A stretch of 17,499 nt of DNA from CAZJNX01 sp964547415 (GTDB lineage: Bacteria; Pseudomonadota; Alphaproteobacteria; Rhizobiales; Amorphaceae). Below, one piece after another: positions 6,869 through 14,760 of this stretch. A program made the translations under genes and the position numbers. The notes beneath the pieces are model-generated. The model had not been told where the DNA came from. It did not search any database and saw nothing but the letters and a program-made list of their open reading frames with translations. The first letter of the stretch is position 1; every line of letters begins with the position of its first letter. The stretch spans positions 1-17,499 of the forward strand of contig CAZJNX010000099.1 in assembly GCA_964547415.1 (NCBI GenBank), in the 5' to 3' direction.

Positions 6869-7921
6869 ATGGCCGACCGTCCGCTCGTCGCGCTCGCTCT
6901 GGGCGATCCGTCGGGGATCGGCAACGAGCTTGCGGTGAAGGCGCTCGCCGATCCCAAGGTCCGGGCGGCCGCCGACTTTCTCGTGATCGGCGACCGCCGC
7001 CACCTTCGGGAGGGCGAGGAGCAGGCCGGCCTCCGGCTCGACCTTCCGGCCTTTTCCGGCGCGTTCGAGGGCGCCGCCTTCCTCGACCTCGCCCATGCCG
7101 AGCCCGGAGCCATCGCGATCGGCCGCTCGAGCGCCGCGGGCGGCCGGGTGAGCCTCGCCAACTTCCGAACCGCGCTCCGCCTCGCCGCCTCCGGCGCGGC
7201 GGACGCCGTCGCCTTCACGCCGTTCAACAAGCACGCCAACCGCCTCGCCGAGCCGTCCTACGTGGACGAGATCGGCTTCATCCAGCGCAGCATCGGGACG
7301 GCCGCGGAAGGCTCGGAGTTCAACGTTCTGGACGAGGTCTGGAACGCGCGCGTCACCTCCCACGTGCCCCTCGGCGCGGTCGCCCCGCTCATCACCCGCG
7401 AGCGCATCCTCAAGGGGATCGCGCTCACCGACGCGACCATGCGCGGCGCGGGCTACGAGCGGCCGCGCATCGCCGTCGCCGCGCTCAACCCCCACGCGGG
7501 CGACGGCGGAAACTTCGGCAGCGAGGAGACGGAGATCATCGAGCCCGCAGTGGCCGAGGCGGGGAAGACTTACGCCGTGGCGGGCCCGATCCCCTCCGAC
7601 ACGGTCTATGTCCGCGCGCTGAAGGGCGAGTTCGACGCCGTGCTCACCATGTACCACGACCAGGGCCAGATCGCGATGAAGCTGATCGGATTCGATCGCG
7701 GCGTCACGCTGATCGGCGGCTTTCCCTTCGTGGTGGCGACGCCCGCCCACGGCACCGCCTACGACATCGCCGGAAAGGGCCTCGCCAACCCCGGCGCCAC
7801 CATCAAGGCCCTCGAGCTCGCCGCGCGGCTCGCCCGCCGCGCCAACCCGGACGGCTTCCCCGATCCGGTGAGGCGACTCTCGCCGGTCATGGAGAGCCTC
7901 GTCGGGACGGCCGCCGCCTGA
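6869..7921 (+). CDS. pdxA: PdxA-family 4-hydroxythreonine-4-phosphate dehydrogenase-like protein
   Basis: 350 aa, typical PdxA length. Family enzymes oxidise a hydroxy-acid phosphate with NAD and decarboxylate the product, using a divalent metal held by three histidine regions. Those are present: SHVPL (His165), LNPHAGDGG (His209), and YHDQG (262-266) with TPAHGTAYDIAGKG (His294). The N-terminus LALGDPSGIGNELAVKAL (9-26) is standard. The ATG at 6869 has AGGGGAG (6854-6860) eight bases upstream. The variant motifs GQIAMKLIGF and GGFPFVVATPAHG differ from vitamin-B6 PdxA (which has QGLPVLKY and DHGTALD). I therefore favour a catabolic paralogue of the PdxA2 kind, acting on a threonate- or erythronate-type phosphate; this is inference. 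A dead TRAP permease gene follows on the same strand, consistent with a former sugar-acid uptake cluster. No kinase gene is near. Confidence 0.88.
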   Translation: MADRPLVALALGDPSGIGNELAVKALADPKVRAAADFLVIGDRRHLREGEEQAGLRLDLPAFSGAFEGAAFLDLAHAEPGAIAIGRSSAAGGRVSLANFRTALRLAASGAADAVAFTPFNKHANRLAEPSYVDEIGFIQRSIGTAAEGSEFNVLDEVWNARVTSHVPLGAVAPLITRERILKGIALTDATMRGAGYERPRIAVAALNPHAGDGGNFGSEETEIIEPAVAEAGKTYAVAGPIPSDTVYVRALKGEFDAVLTMYHDQGQIAMKLIGFDRGVTLIGGFPFVVATPAHGTAYDIAGKGLANPGATIKALELAARLARRANPDGFPDPVRRLSPVMESLVGTAAA

Positions 7922-8439
7922 TCGCAGCGCACGCGGCGGAGGGCCCGTCGGCGGGGAGCCCCGGGGAGGCGGTCCGACCGGAACGCCGGCGAACGCGCCG
8001 AAGAGCGCCGACGCCGGGCGCGCCCGGAACCCCGAAGGCCCGGATGAGCGCCTTCCTCGCCCGCGTCCATGCCCGGATCGACGCCGTCGTCCCCGGCACG
8101 ATCGTCCCGTTCGCGGTCCCGTGCCGCGAGGGGCGGTTCCGCTCCGGCTCAACAAGGCGCCGATCCGGGCGGAAGGGGGCCGCCGCCATCTCGTCGTCCG
8201 GATCACCTTCCGTGCCGCCGGGCCGGCCTGCTCGGGCGGACGACTTTCGCCGGTGCGCCTCCTCGACGGGCTGATGGCGCCGCGGGCGGTGGCGGCCACC
8301 ATGGTCGCCCCGCCCCCCGTCCCTCGCCTTCCTCCCCGTGCCGATCCGCTGCGGCTCGCGCGACGCCCCCTTCGGGGCGATCCGGCCCGTGCCCGCGGCC
8401 CACGTCCTTCGGGAAGACCTTTCCGGCGGTACGGGGAGC
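7922..8439. other. 518-base stretch without a supported gene
   Basis: Several frames are open on both strands, but their translations are Arg/Pro/Gly-rich with no recognisable motif. A frame starting at 8043 (AFLARVHARIDAVVPGTIVP) reads briefly like protein and then degenerates. It may be an unrecognisable start of the decayed permease gene that follows, or unrelated debris. Confidence 0.5.
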
Positions 8440-8992
8440 GCCGGGATCGCCCCATTCCGGGTGTCCGCGGCGGTCCCGGTCGGGTCGGGGCTCCTTGCCG
8501 TCCCTATCCTCCGGCCGGTGATCGTCGTGCGTGCACCCCCGAGGAAGGCGGCCGCCTTCGCCGCCCTCCCTCCCGACCGGGCGCCTTGCCTACCGGTCCT
8601 GGACGGCGCGAGCGGTCCGGGCGCGCTTCGTCGACGCCGCCCCCATGACGGCCGGCATCATCCCGCTCGTCGCGATGGCGAGCATGGCCGCCTTCGTCCC
8701 GGGGTCGAGAACGCGCCTGCCTGCCCCGCGGGCGGCCTTTTCGGCCTCATGGACGACCAGGTCATCCTCCCGACGATGATCGACGGCGCCCCCCTCGTCC
8801 CCGGCCTCTTCCCCGGCCGCGTCTTCGAGCCGCCCGCCGCCCGTCGGGCTGTGCCTGTTCATCGTGGGCACGAGCGGCCGCGTGTCCGTCGAGGAGGCGC
8901 GCGTGGCGGCGCTGCCGATTGTCGGGATCTGCGGCCTCGCCCGCATGCTCGTCGCCTGCCTTCCGGGGGGCTCACCCTGTTGCTCCCGGGCG
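8440..8992 (+). pseudogene. Decayed TRAP transporter large permease (DctM-like)
   Basis: No single frame is intact, but successive pieces follow the order of a DctM protein C-terminal half when read across frames. Around 8490-8585: LLAVPILRPVIVV, then RKAAAFAAL, the family TPTEAAAFAALY region. In a second frame at 8590-8695: LAYRSWTARAVRARFVDAA and MTAGIIPLVAMASMAAFV. Back in the first frame at 8698-8830: GVENAPACPAGGLFGLMDDQ and VILPTMI. In the second frame again at about 8840-8992: PPPVGLCLFIVGTSGRVSVE, EARVAALPIVG and a final LVACLPG, the usual end of these permeases. At least three frameshifts, a stop near 8777 and loss of about 50 residues before PPPVG show it is dead. The N-terminal half is not recognisable. 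It is a different gene from the uehC copy in the right part of the window. Confidence 0.65.
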
Positions 8993-9322
8993 TTACCGGG
9001 GGATGCGCGCGGCGATGGATACAGAGGGGACGAGGAGCGGCATCGGGCGCGTCGACGCGACCGTCGCGATCCCCGAGGCGCGCGCGGCCGCGACCGGGAT
9101 GCCGAAGCGCCGCGTCGTCCGTCACCCTTCGGCGCGGCGCACCCTCGGCCATGCGTGAAGGACGCGGCGAGCGAGACGTACCGTGCGACCGTGCGATCTC
9201 GACGTGTCGCGCGCGTCCGACACCGCTCCACGGATGCGCGAGGACCCGCGCACCTCCCCGACGGCGATCGACGCCTGCACCAGCCCGAGCACCGGGCCGT
9301 CCCCTTCGTGCCGCCATCGCGC
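8993..9322. other. Stretch without a supported gene
   Basis: Between the permease remnant and the end of the eut operon I see no domain, RNA gene or repeat. Open frames on both strands are compositionally biased Arg/Ala/Pro translations expected by chance at this GC content. In related bacteria asnC, ssd and atf may follow eutE, but no trace of them is readable here. Confidence 0.5.
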
Positions 9323-9346
9323 AAAAAGGCGGCCGCCGTGGGCGGC
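9323..9346 (-). terminator. Candidate rho-independent terminator of the eut operon
   Basis: On the minus strand GCCGCC-CAC-GGCGGC forms a perfect six-pair hairpin, followed by CGCC and then TTTTT. The alternative self-complementary GGCGGCCGCC lies directly before the T run. It stands about 115 bases after the eutE stop codon, and five T in a row are rare in this window. Confidence 0.5.
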
Positions 9347-9460
9347 GGGTGGCGACGCGCTGGCCCGGCGCTTCCCGGAGCGGTGTCGTCCCGCGGGGGA
9401 CGCGGGCGCGGACGGCGTGCCCATGCCTCGCGCGCGGCGCGGGCCGGTGGCGCCCGAGGG

Positions 9461-10456
9461 TCAGGACGGGCAGGCGTCGGCGAGGACGGCGAGGCAGTCG
9501 CCCGTCCCGACGAGGCCCGGGAAGTGGCGCGACACCAGGATCCCCGGACGGGGGGCGTGGTAGTCCACCGGCGGCGCGCCGGTTCGGTCCGTCCGCCAGA
9601 TCCTGGCGAGGAGGTCGCCCGCGCGGACCGGGTCGGCGAGGTTCACCCGCGGCTCGAGGAGGCCGTCGTGCTCGCTGAAGACGAAGCAGTCGTCGCCTGG
9701 AACGTCGAGCCGCGTCGTCGGGCCGATCTCCGGCTCGCCCTCCAGGATTCCCGCGTGCTTCAGGACGTTGCGCACCCCGCGCCGGGCGATCGCCACGGAC
9801 CGGGCCGTGGTCGTGCCGCCGCCACCGAGCTCGGTGGTGACGAACGTCTTGCCGAGCGCCTCCACCGCCGTGTCGTACATGCCCGCGTCGTCGATCTCCT
9901 TCAGCATCAGCGTGTACGGGGCGCCGAAGGCGCGCACCGCCGCGCGGCAGCGGGCCTCCTGGGCCTTGTCCTCGAGCACGTGGGCGGCGGCGAAGGGCAC
10001 GAAGTCCAGCGTCTTGCCGCCCGAGTGGAAGTCGAGGACGATGTCGGCAAGGGGGACGAGGGTCGACACGAAGAAGTCGGCGATCTTCTCGCTCGGGCTG
10101 CCGTCCGGCCGGCCGGGGAAGATGCGGTTGAGGTTGCACTGGTCGATGGGCGAGACCCGCCGGCCCGCCCGGAACGCGGGAAAGTTGAACGCGGGCACCA
10201 CGATGACGCGGCCGCGGACATCGGCGGGGCTCAGCGTCGCGGCGAGGTCGAACAGGGCGAGGGGCCCCTCGTACTCGTCGCCGTGGGCCGCGCCGGTGAG
10301 GAGCGCCGTCGGCCCCTCGCCGTTCTTGACGACGGTGACGGGGATCATGATGGAGCCCCAGGCCGACTCGTCCCGGCTGTGGGGAAGGCGCAGGTGGCCG
10401 TGGTGGACCCCGTCCGCGTCGAGCGGGATCGTCGGCCGGATCGGATTGTCCGGCAT
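9461..10456 (-). CDS. eutE: N-alpha-acetyl-L-2,4-diaminobutyrate deacetylase (DoeB)
   Basis: 331 aa, cytoplasmic zinc hydrolase of the AstE/AspA (M14-like) family. It removes the acetyl group from N-alpha-acetyl-diaminobutyrate made by EutD, giving L-2,4-diaminobutyrate for transamination toward aspartate. Zinc ligands are seen in AAHGDEYEG (His58, Glu61) and LDFHSGG (His144); the catalytic Glu is in TTELGGGGT (Glu209). NLNRIFPGRPDGSPSEKIAD (108-127) is typical of the DoeB group. The ATG at 10456 starts two bases after the eutD stop, so the two genes are coupled, matching the partnership of the two enzymes. It is the last gene of the operon on this side. The call is secure from motifs and position together. 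Confidence 0.93.
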   Translation of the reverse strand: MPDNPIRPTIPLDADGVHHGHLRLPHSRDESAWGSIMIPVTVVKNGEGPTALLTGAAHGDEYEGPLALFDLAATLSPADVRGRVIVVPAFNFPAFRAGRRVSPIDQCNLNRIFPGRPDGSPSEKIADFFVSTLVPLADIVLDFHSGGKTLDFVPFAAAHVLEDKAQEARCRAAVRAFGAPYTLMLKEIDDAGMYDTAVEALGKTFVTTELGGGGTTTARSVAIARRGVRNVLKHAGILEGEPEIGPTTRLDVPGDDCFVFSEHDGLLEPRVNLADPVRAGDLLARIWRTDRTGAPPVDYHAPRPGILVSRHFPGLVGTGDCLAVLADACPS

Positions 10457-10458
10457 CC

Positions 10459-11667
10459 TCAGTCCTTGACGAACAGGTGCCGCGGCACGTTCGCGAGGCA
10501 CTCCGGCGCCCCCTCGCCGATCACGATGCTCTCGGTGATCTCGAAGCCCCAGTCCTCCATCCACAGCCCGGTCATGAAATGAAAGGTCATGCCCGGGACG
10601 AGCTCGGTGCGGTCGCCGGGCCGCAGCGACATGGTCCGCTCGCCCCAGTCGGGGGGATAGCTGAGGCCGATCGGGTAGCCGGTGCGGTTGTCCTTCACGA
10701 TCCCGTGGCGCTCGAGCACCGCGAAGAAGGCGTTGGCGACGTCCTCGCAGGTGTTGCCGGCCCGCGCGGCCTCGAGGCCCGCCTCCATCCCCTCGAGCAC
10801 CGCCGCCTCCGCGTCGAGGAAGGTCCGGCTCGGCCTGCCGAGGAAGACCGTGCGCGACAGCGGGCAGTGATAGCGGCGATACACCCCGGCGATCTCGAAG
10901 AACGTGCCCTCGCCCGCGCGCAGCGGCTCGTCGTTCCAGGTGAGATGGGGGGCCGAGGCGTCGACGCCGGACGGCAGGAGCGGCACGATCGCCGGGTAGT
11001 CGCCGCCGAAGCCGTCGTTCCCGTCGAAGCGCAGCGCCGCCTCGTAGATGTCGGCCGCAAGGTCGCACTTGCGATAGCCCGGCTCGGCCTTCTCCAGGAT
11101 CCTCCGGTGCATCCGCTCCACGATCCGCGCGGCGTTGCGCATGAAGGCGAGCTCGGCCTCGGACTTCACGGCCCGCTGCCAGTTCACGAGGCCGGTGGCG
11201 TCGGCGAAGCGCGCGTCCGGCAGCGCGCGCTGGAGCGTGGCGAAGGCGGCCGCCGAGAACCAGTAGTTGTCCATCTCCACGCCGATGCGCCGCGCCCCGC
11301 CCCAGCGCCGGGCGATCTCGGCCGCGGCGACTTCCATCGGGTGGCGCTCGGTGGACTGCACGTAGTGATCCGGGTAGCCGACGATGTCGGCCTCGCCCAT
11401 GAAGACCGTACGGCGCGCGCCGTTCGCGTCCTGTCCCCGCCCGAACCAGACCGGGTCCCCGTCCGGGCCGAGGAGCACCGCCTGGTGCACGTAGAAGGAC
11501 CAGCCGTCGTATCCTGTGAGCCAGGCCATGTTGGACGGGTCGGACACGAGGAGGACCTCGATCCCGCGGCGGTCCATCTCCCGGCGGGTCTTCTCGATCC
11601 GTGCGGCGTATTCTGCGGGTGCGAAGGGCAGGCCGGGCGGCGGGGCGGGCGGTTTCGTCTGAAGCAT
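10459..11667 (-). CDS. eutD: Ectoine hydrolase, M24 family (DoeA)
   Basis: 402 aa, creatinase/prolidase-type (M24) hydrolase that opens the ectoine ring to N-acetyl-2,4-diaminobutyrate. An N-terminal creatinase-like domain covers about 20-165, including SDPSNMAWLTGYDGWSFYVH (42-61), characteristic of ectoine hydrolases. The pita-bread catalytic domain covers about 175-390, with FEIAGVYRRYHCPLSRT (257-273), YPIGLSYPPDWGER (331-344) and FEITESIVIG (375-384). As in other members, the metal ligands are not the complete aminopeptidase set. The ATG at 11665-11667 fits the family N-terminus, but the ribosome binding site before it is poor. The gene is separated from eutC by an odd 290-nt gap, while it nearly touches eutE. 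Shared M24 ancestry often leads to annotation as Xaa-Pro dipeptidase, which is unlikely here. Confidence 0.93.
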   Translation of the reverse strand: MLQTKPPAPPPGLPFAPAEYAARIEKTRREMDRRGIEVLLVSDPSNMAWLTGYDGWSFYVHQAVLLGPDGDPVWFGRGQDANGARRTVFMGEADIVGYPDHYVQSTERHPMEVAAAEIARRWGGARRIGVEMDNYWFSAAAFATLQRALPDARFADATGLVNWQRAVKSEAELAFMRNAARIVERMHRRILEKAEPGYRKCDLAADIYEAALRFDGNDGFGGDYPAIVPLLPSGVDASAPHLTWNDEPLRAGEGTFFEIAGVYRRYHCPLSRTVFLGRPSRTFLDAEAAVLEGMEAGLEAARAGNTCEDVANAFFAVLERHGIVKDNRTGYPIGLSYPPDWGERTMSLRPGDRTELVPGMTFHFMTGLWMEDWGFEITESIVIGEGAPECLANVPRHLFVKD

Positions 11668-11957
11668 CGGCTCAGGTCTCGAAGCTGGCGCTGCCGGACC
11701 GCGTCCGGACGCGCGCGAGGGCGGAGGGATCCGGGGCGCTGGGGCCCGCGTCGGCCGGGCGGGGGATCGCCGCATCCCCGGGGGCCGTCGGGCGCCGTTG
11801 CGAGGTCGGCCATGCCCGACGGACCGGACCGCGGGAGGCACCCGGTGGCGCCGTGGTTCGTCCGCCGACGGGGCCCGTGCACGCGGGCGGCACCATGCCC
11901 GCAGGGCGACGGGCAGGCCCGGCTGCGGGACCGGAAGGGATGATGCCGCCCATCGCC
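11668..11957 (-). pseudogene. 290-nt gap in the eut operon with a degenerate second eutC 3' end
   Basis: Other gaps in this operon are 0-22 nt, so this one stands out. Its eutD-proximal end (11672-11728) resembles the 3' end of eutC (11958-12014) in the same orientation and frame: 45 of 57 positions agree by my hand count, both ending in a stop codon. The encoded tails are SGSASFET in the gap and SAGATFEN in EutC. An open minus-strand frame (11672-11953) covers most of the gap but beyond that tail is Pro/Ala-rich without domain. I read it as a tandem duplication of eutC, or of a related cyclodeaminase gene, that has decayed. Chance similarity at high GC is not excluded. Confidence 0.4.
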
Positions 11958-12950
11958 TCAATTCTCGAAGGTGGCGCCGGCGGACAGCGCGCGGGCGCGC
12001 TCGAGGGCGAGGGTGGCGATCGCCGTGTCCTGGACGCCGGTGCCCGTCAGGTCGGCGACGGTGATGGCCGCGTCGGCCGTGCGGCCCGGCGCCTTGCCCG
12101 CGACGATGTCGCCGAGTTCGGCGAAGATCGCCGTCGCGGCGACGAGGCCCGCCTCGACGGCCGCACGCAACTCGCCGAGGGCGCGGGTCTGGGACAGGCG
12201 GTCGGGGACGTAAGGGGCCGCCCGCGCGAGGCAGGCCGGCTCCAGCTCGTTCTTGTCGTGCTGGTCCGAGCCCATGGCCGTGACGTGTTGGCCGGGCCTC
12301 AGCCACGACGCCTTCAGGACGGGCGTCTTCGCGGGCGTGGCGGTGACGACGACGTCCGCGGCGGCGACGGCGGCCTCCGCGTCGGTGGCCGCCGCCACCG
12401 GGATCGCGAGGTCGGCGGCCAGCCGTTCCGCCGCGGCGCGCGCCTTGTCCGGGTCGCGCGCCCAAAGGGTGGCACGCTCGAGCGGGCGGACGATGTGGAG
12501 CGCCTTCAGTTGGAGGCGGGCCTGGGTGCCCGCGCCGATCACGGCCGCCGTGCGGGCGTCGGCCCGGGCGAGGTGGCGGGCGGCGACGGCGCCCGCGGCC
12601 GCGGTGCGCACGTCCGTCAGGTAGCCGTTGTCGAGGAGGAGCGCCTCGACCATGCCCGTCTTCGCCGAGAAGACCACCATCAGCCCGGACGTGGAGGGAA
12701 GCCCGAGCTTCGGGTTGTCGAAGAAGCCCGGCGAGATCTTCACCGCGAAGGAGGCGAGGGAGGGCACGAAGGCCGTCTTGACGTCCACCTCGCCGTTGTG
12801 GGCGGCGATCGCCATGGACAGGATCGGCGGCATCACCACTTCGCCGCTCGCGAGCGCCGCGAAGGCGCCCTCCACGCAGTCGATGGCCGCCCGGTCGAGG
12901 GGGACCGCGCGGCGAAGGTCCGCCTCGGTCAGGATCCGGATCGCGTTCAC
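11958..12950 (-). CDS. eutC: Ornithine cyclodeaminase/mu-crystallin family protein EutC
   Basis: 330 aa, NAD(P)-binding family usually converting ornithine to proline. In this operon EutC is thought to work with EutA and EutB in turning 5-hydroxyectoine into ectoine. Visible motifs are KISPGFFDNP (71-80), LDNGYLTDVRTAAAGAVAA (106-124), the Rossmann loop VIGAGTQARLQL (137-148) and VTAMGSDQHDKNEL (223-236), where the Asp of GSDQHDK fits the catalytic position of the family. The start is GTG at 12948-12950, one base after the eutB stop; GGGAGAGG lies within the end of eutB. No better ATG is present. Called on sequence alone it would be ornithine cyclodeaminase; the flanking genes give the specific assignment. 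Confidence 0.92.
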   Translation of the reverse strand: MNAIRILTEADLRRAVPLDRAAIDCVEGAFAALASGEVVMPPILSMAIAAHNGEVDVKTAFVPSLASFAVKISPGFFDNPKLGLPSTSGLMVVFSAKTGMVEALLLDNGYLTDVRTAAAGAVAARHLARADARTAAVIGAGTQARLQLKALHIVRPLERATLWARDPDKARAAAERLAADLAIPVAAATDAEAAVAAADVVVTATPAKTPVLKASWLRPGQHVTAMGSDQHDKNELEPACLARAAPYVPDRLSQTRALGELRAAVEAGLVAATAIFAELGDIVAGKAPGRTADAAITVADLTGTGVQDTAIATLALERARALSAGATFEN

Positions 12951-12951
12951 C

Positions 12952-13950
12952 TCAGGCGGCCTCTCCCGTCACGTCCACGTCCTCTCCCGCGGCGATCCGC
13001 CGGTGCTGCGCAGCGTCGATGTTGGCGCCCGTCACGAGGACCACCGCGGGACCCCGCGGCCGGACCTTGCCCGCCTGGAGCGCCGCGATGCCGACGGCGC
13101 CCGAGCCTTCCACCACCTCGCCCTCCGCGTGGAAGGCGTGGCGGATGGCGGCCGCGATCTCCCGTTCGTTCACGAGGACGAGGTCGTCGACGAGGGCGCG
13201 GGTCATCGCGAAGGTGTGGCGGTTGGCAAGGCCGATCCCCCCGCCGAGGGCGTCGGCGAGGGTCGGCAGCTCCTCCACGAGGACCGGCCGGCCCGCCGCG
13301 AGGCTCGCGTGCATGGCCGCCCCCCGCTCCATGGACACGCCCACGACCCGCGCGTCGGGGCAGCGCGCCTTGACGGCCGCCGCGACGCCGGAGACGAGCC
13401 CGCCGCCCGAGACCGGCACCAGGACCGTCTCCACGTCCGGCACCGCCTCCACCACCTCCAGACCGAGGGTGCCCTGGCCCGCGATCACCGCCCGGTGGTC
13501 GAACGGGGGGATCATGGTCATTCCCTGCCGGGCGACGAGGCGGTCCACCTCCTCCTGCGCCTCGTCCTGGGAGCGGCCGACGATGCGGATCTCGGCCCCC
13601 TCCGCGGCGATCCCGTCGATCTTCACCTGCGGGGCGAGACGGGACATGCAGATGACGCAGCGAACGCCCGCCGCCCGCGCCCCGTGGGCGAGGCCGCGCC
13701 CGTGGTTGCCGGTGGACACGCCCACGACGCCCCGCGCCTTCTCCTCGGCGGTGAGGCGCGCGACCGCGTTCGAGGCGCCGCGCAGCTTGAAGCTGCCCGT
13801 GCGCTGCCGCTGCTCGAGCTTCAGCGTGACCGGGACGCCGCAAAGGGCCGTCAGCGTCGGGGAAGGGCGGAACGGCGTCTCCTCGATCCGGCCCGCGATG
13901 GTGGCGCGCGCCGCCTCGATCTCCTCGACGCCGACGAAGGCCTCGCTCAT
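12952..13950 (-). CDS. eutB: Threonine dehydratase-like PLP enzyme EutB
   Basis: 332 aa, fold-type II PLP enzyme of the threonine dehydratase/serine racemase group. The PLP lysine is Lys55 in RTGSFKLRGASNA (50-62); STGNHGRGLA (79-88) and the phosphate-binding SGGGLVSG (181-188) are intact. There is no regulatory ACT domain, as in short catabolic dehydratases. In the hydroxyectoine pathway EutB, with EutA and EutC, is proposed to remove the hydroxyl group to yield ectoine; the exact step is not settled to my knowledge. The ATG at 13948-13950 overlaps the eutA stop in an ATGA, a classic coupling arrangement. Position between eutA and eutC is the main reason for the specific name. Confidence 0.92.
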   Translation of the reverse strand: MSEAFVGVEEIEAARATIAGRIEETPFRPSPTLTALCGVPVTLKLEQRQRTGSFKLRGASNAVARLTAEEKARGVVGVSTGNHGRGLAHGARAAGVRCVICMSRLAPQVKIDGIAAEGAEIRIVGRSQDEAQEEVDRLVARQGMTMIPPFDHRAVIAGQGTLGLEVVEAVPDVETVLVPVSGGGLVSGVAAAVKARCPDARVVGVSMERGAAMHASLAAGRPVLVEELPTLADALGGGIGLANRHTFAMTRALVDDLVLVNEREIAAAIRHAFHAEGEVVEGSGAVGIAALQAGKVRPRGPAVVLVTGANIDAAQHRRIAAGEDVDVTGEAA

Positions 13951-14738
13951 GCGGCGGGCTCCGCGGCGGCGTCGGCGAACTGGGTCGCGAGCAGCTGGCC
14001 GAAGCCCGCCACGGGCGCGGCGAGGCCGCCAGCGCGCCTGAGCGCCCAGGCGGTCGCCTGGTTGGAGGTCACGACGGGCTTTTTCGTCCGCGCCTCGATG
14101 GCGGCGATGGCGTCGACGGCCCTGAGGCCGGTGCAGGACACGAAGATCGCCTCCGCGTCGGGCCGGTCGACGGCGAGGGCGGCGGCGACGATGGTGTCGA
14201 TCTCCACCCGCGCCATCTCCCTGTCGTCCTCCATGCCGAGGCATTCCACCGCCGACAGGGAAAGGCCCGCCGCCGCGAAGTGGTCGACGATCGTGCCCGT
14301 CGTGCGCACCGTGTAGGGGGTCAGCACCGAGATCCGCCGCGCGCCGAGGGCGCGGAAGGCGGCGACCGCCGCGCCCGTCGGCGTGACGACCGGCACGCCC
14401 GGCTTGCCCGAACCGACGGCGGCCGCCACCGCCTCCTCCCCGATGACGGCCGAGGCCGAGGTGCAGCTGTAGACGATGGCCGCGAGCGGCTCGTCCGGCG
14501 CGAGGAGGCTGGCCGCCTCGCCGAGGGCCGGGGCCATGCGGGCGAGGTTCTCCGGCGTCGTCGGGTTGGCGTAGGGAACGCGGGTGACGTGGAGGGCGAC
14601 GCCGGGGCCGGCGAGGAGGCGGTAGTGGTCGCCCTCGCTGGTGAGGTCCGTCGCAAGCGCGATGAGGCCGAAGCGGACGAAGGCCTCGCGCGGCTGAAGC
14701 CGCACCGGTTCGGGCGAAATAGCGATGGTGGCCGTCAT
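13947..14738 (-). CDS. eutA: Asp/Glu racemase-family protein EutA (maleate isomerase/arylmalonate decarboxylase type)
   Basis: 263 aa. Two catalytic-type cysteines stand at the family positions: Cys92 in VYSCTSAS and Cys202 in FVSCTGLRA, each opening one half of the pseudo-symmetric fold. TPTGAAVAAFRALGARRISV (119-138) is also typical. Such enzymes invert or isomerise an alpha carbon with a Cys pair. In this operon EutA is taken to handle the first conversion of hydroxyectoine or its derivative, which is established only by genetics and context. The ATG at 14736-14738 has a strong GGAGGAA upstream and lies 22 nt after the usp stop. Other members of the superfamily share the fold, but the eutABC order makes this identification strong. 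Confidence 0.92.
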   Translation of the reverse strand: MTATIAISPEPVRLQPREAFVRFGLIALATDLTSEGDHYRLLAGPGVALHVTRVPYANPTTPENLARMAPALGEAASLLAPDEPLAAIVYSCTSASAVIGEEAVAAAVGSGKPGVPVVTPTGAAVAAFRALGARRISVLTPYTVRTTGTIVDHFAAAGLSLSAVECLGMEDDREMARVEIDTIVAAALAVDRPDAEAIFVSCTGLRAVDAIAAIEARTKKPVVTSNQATAWALRRAGGLAAPVAGFGQLLATQFADAAAEPAA

Positions 14739-14760
14739 AGCCGTTCCTCCGAATGCGGCC

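Noticed and set aside
6359..8455. 698-codon minus-strand frame over pdxA
   Set aside because: Antisense to pdxA and rich in Arg/Gly/Pro; shadow of the GC bias.
9122..9424. Short minus-strand frame after eutE, considered as an AsnC/Lrp regulator remnant
   Set aside because: No helix-turn-helix or RAM-domain wording in any frame; the likely terminator lies inside it.
8338..9678. 446-codon plus-strand frame
   Set aside because: Only parts of it match TRAP permease sequence, alternating with another frame, and its 3' part is antisense to eutE; not an intact gene.
11601..13373. 590-codon plus-strand frame
   Set aside because: Antisense to eutC and eutB, which carry all family motifs.
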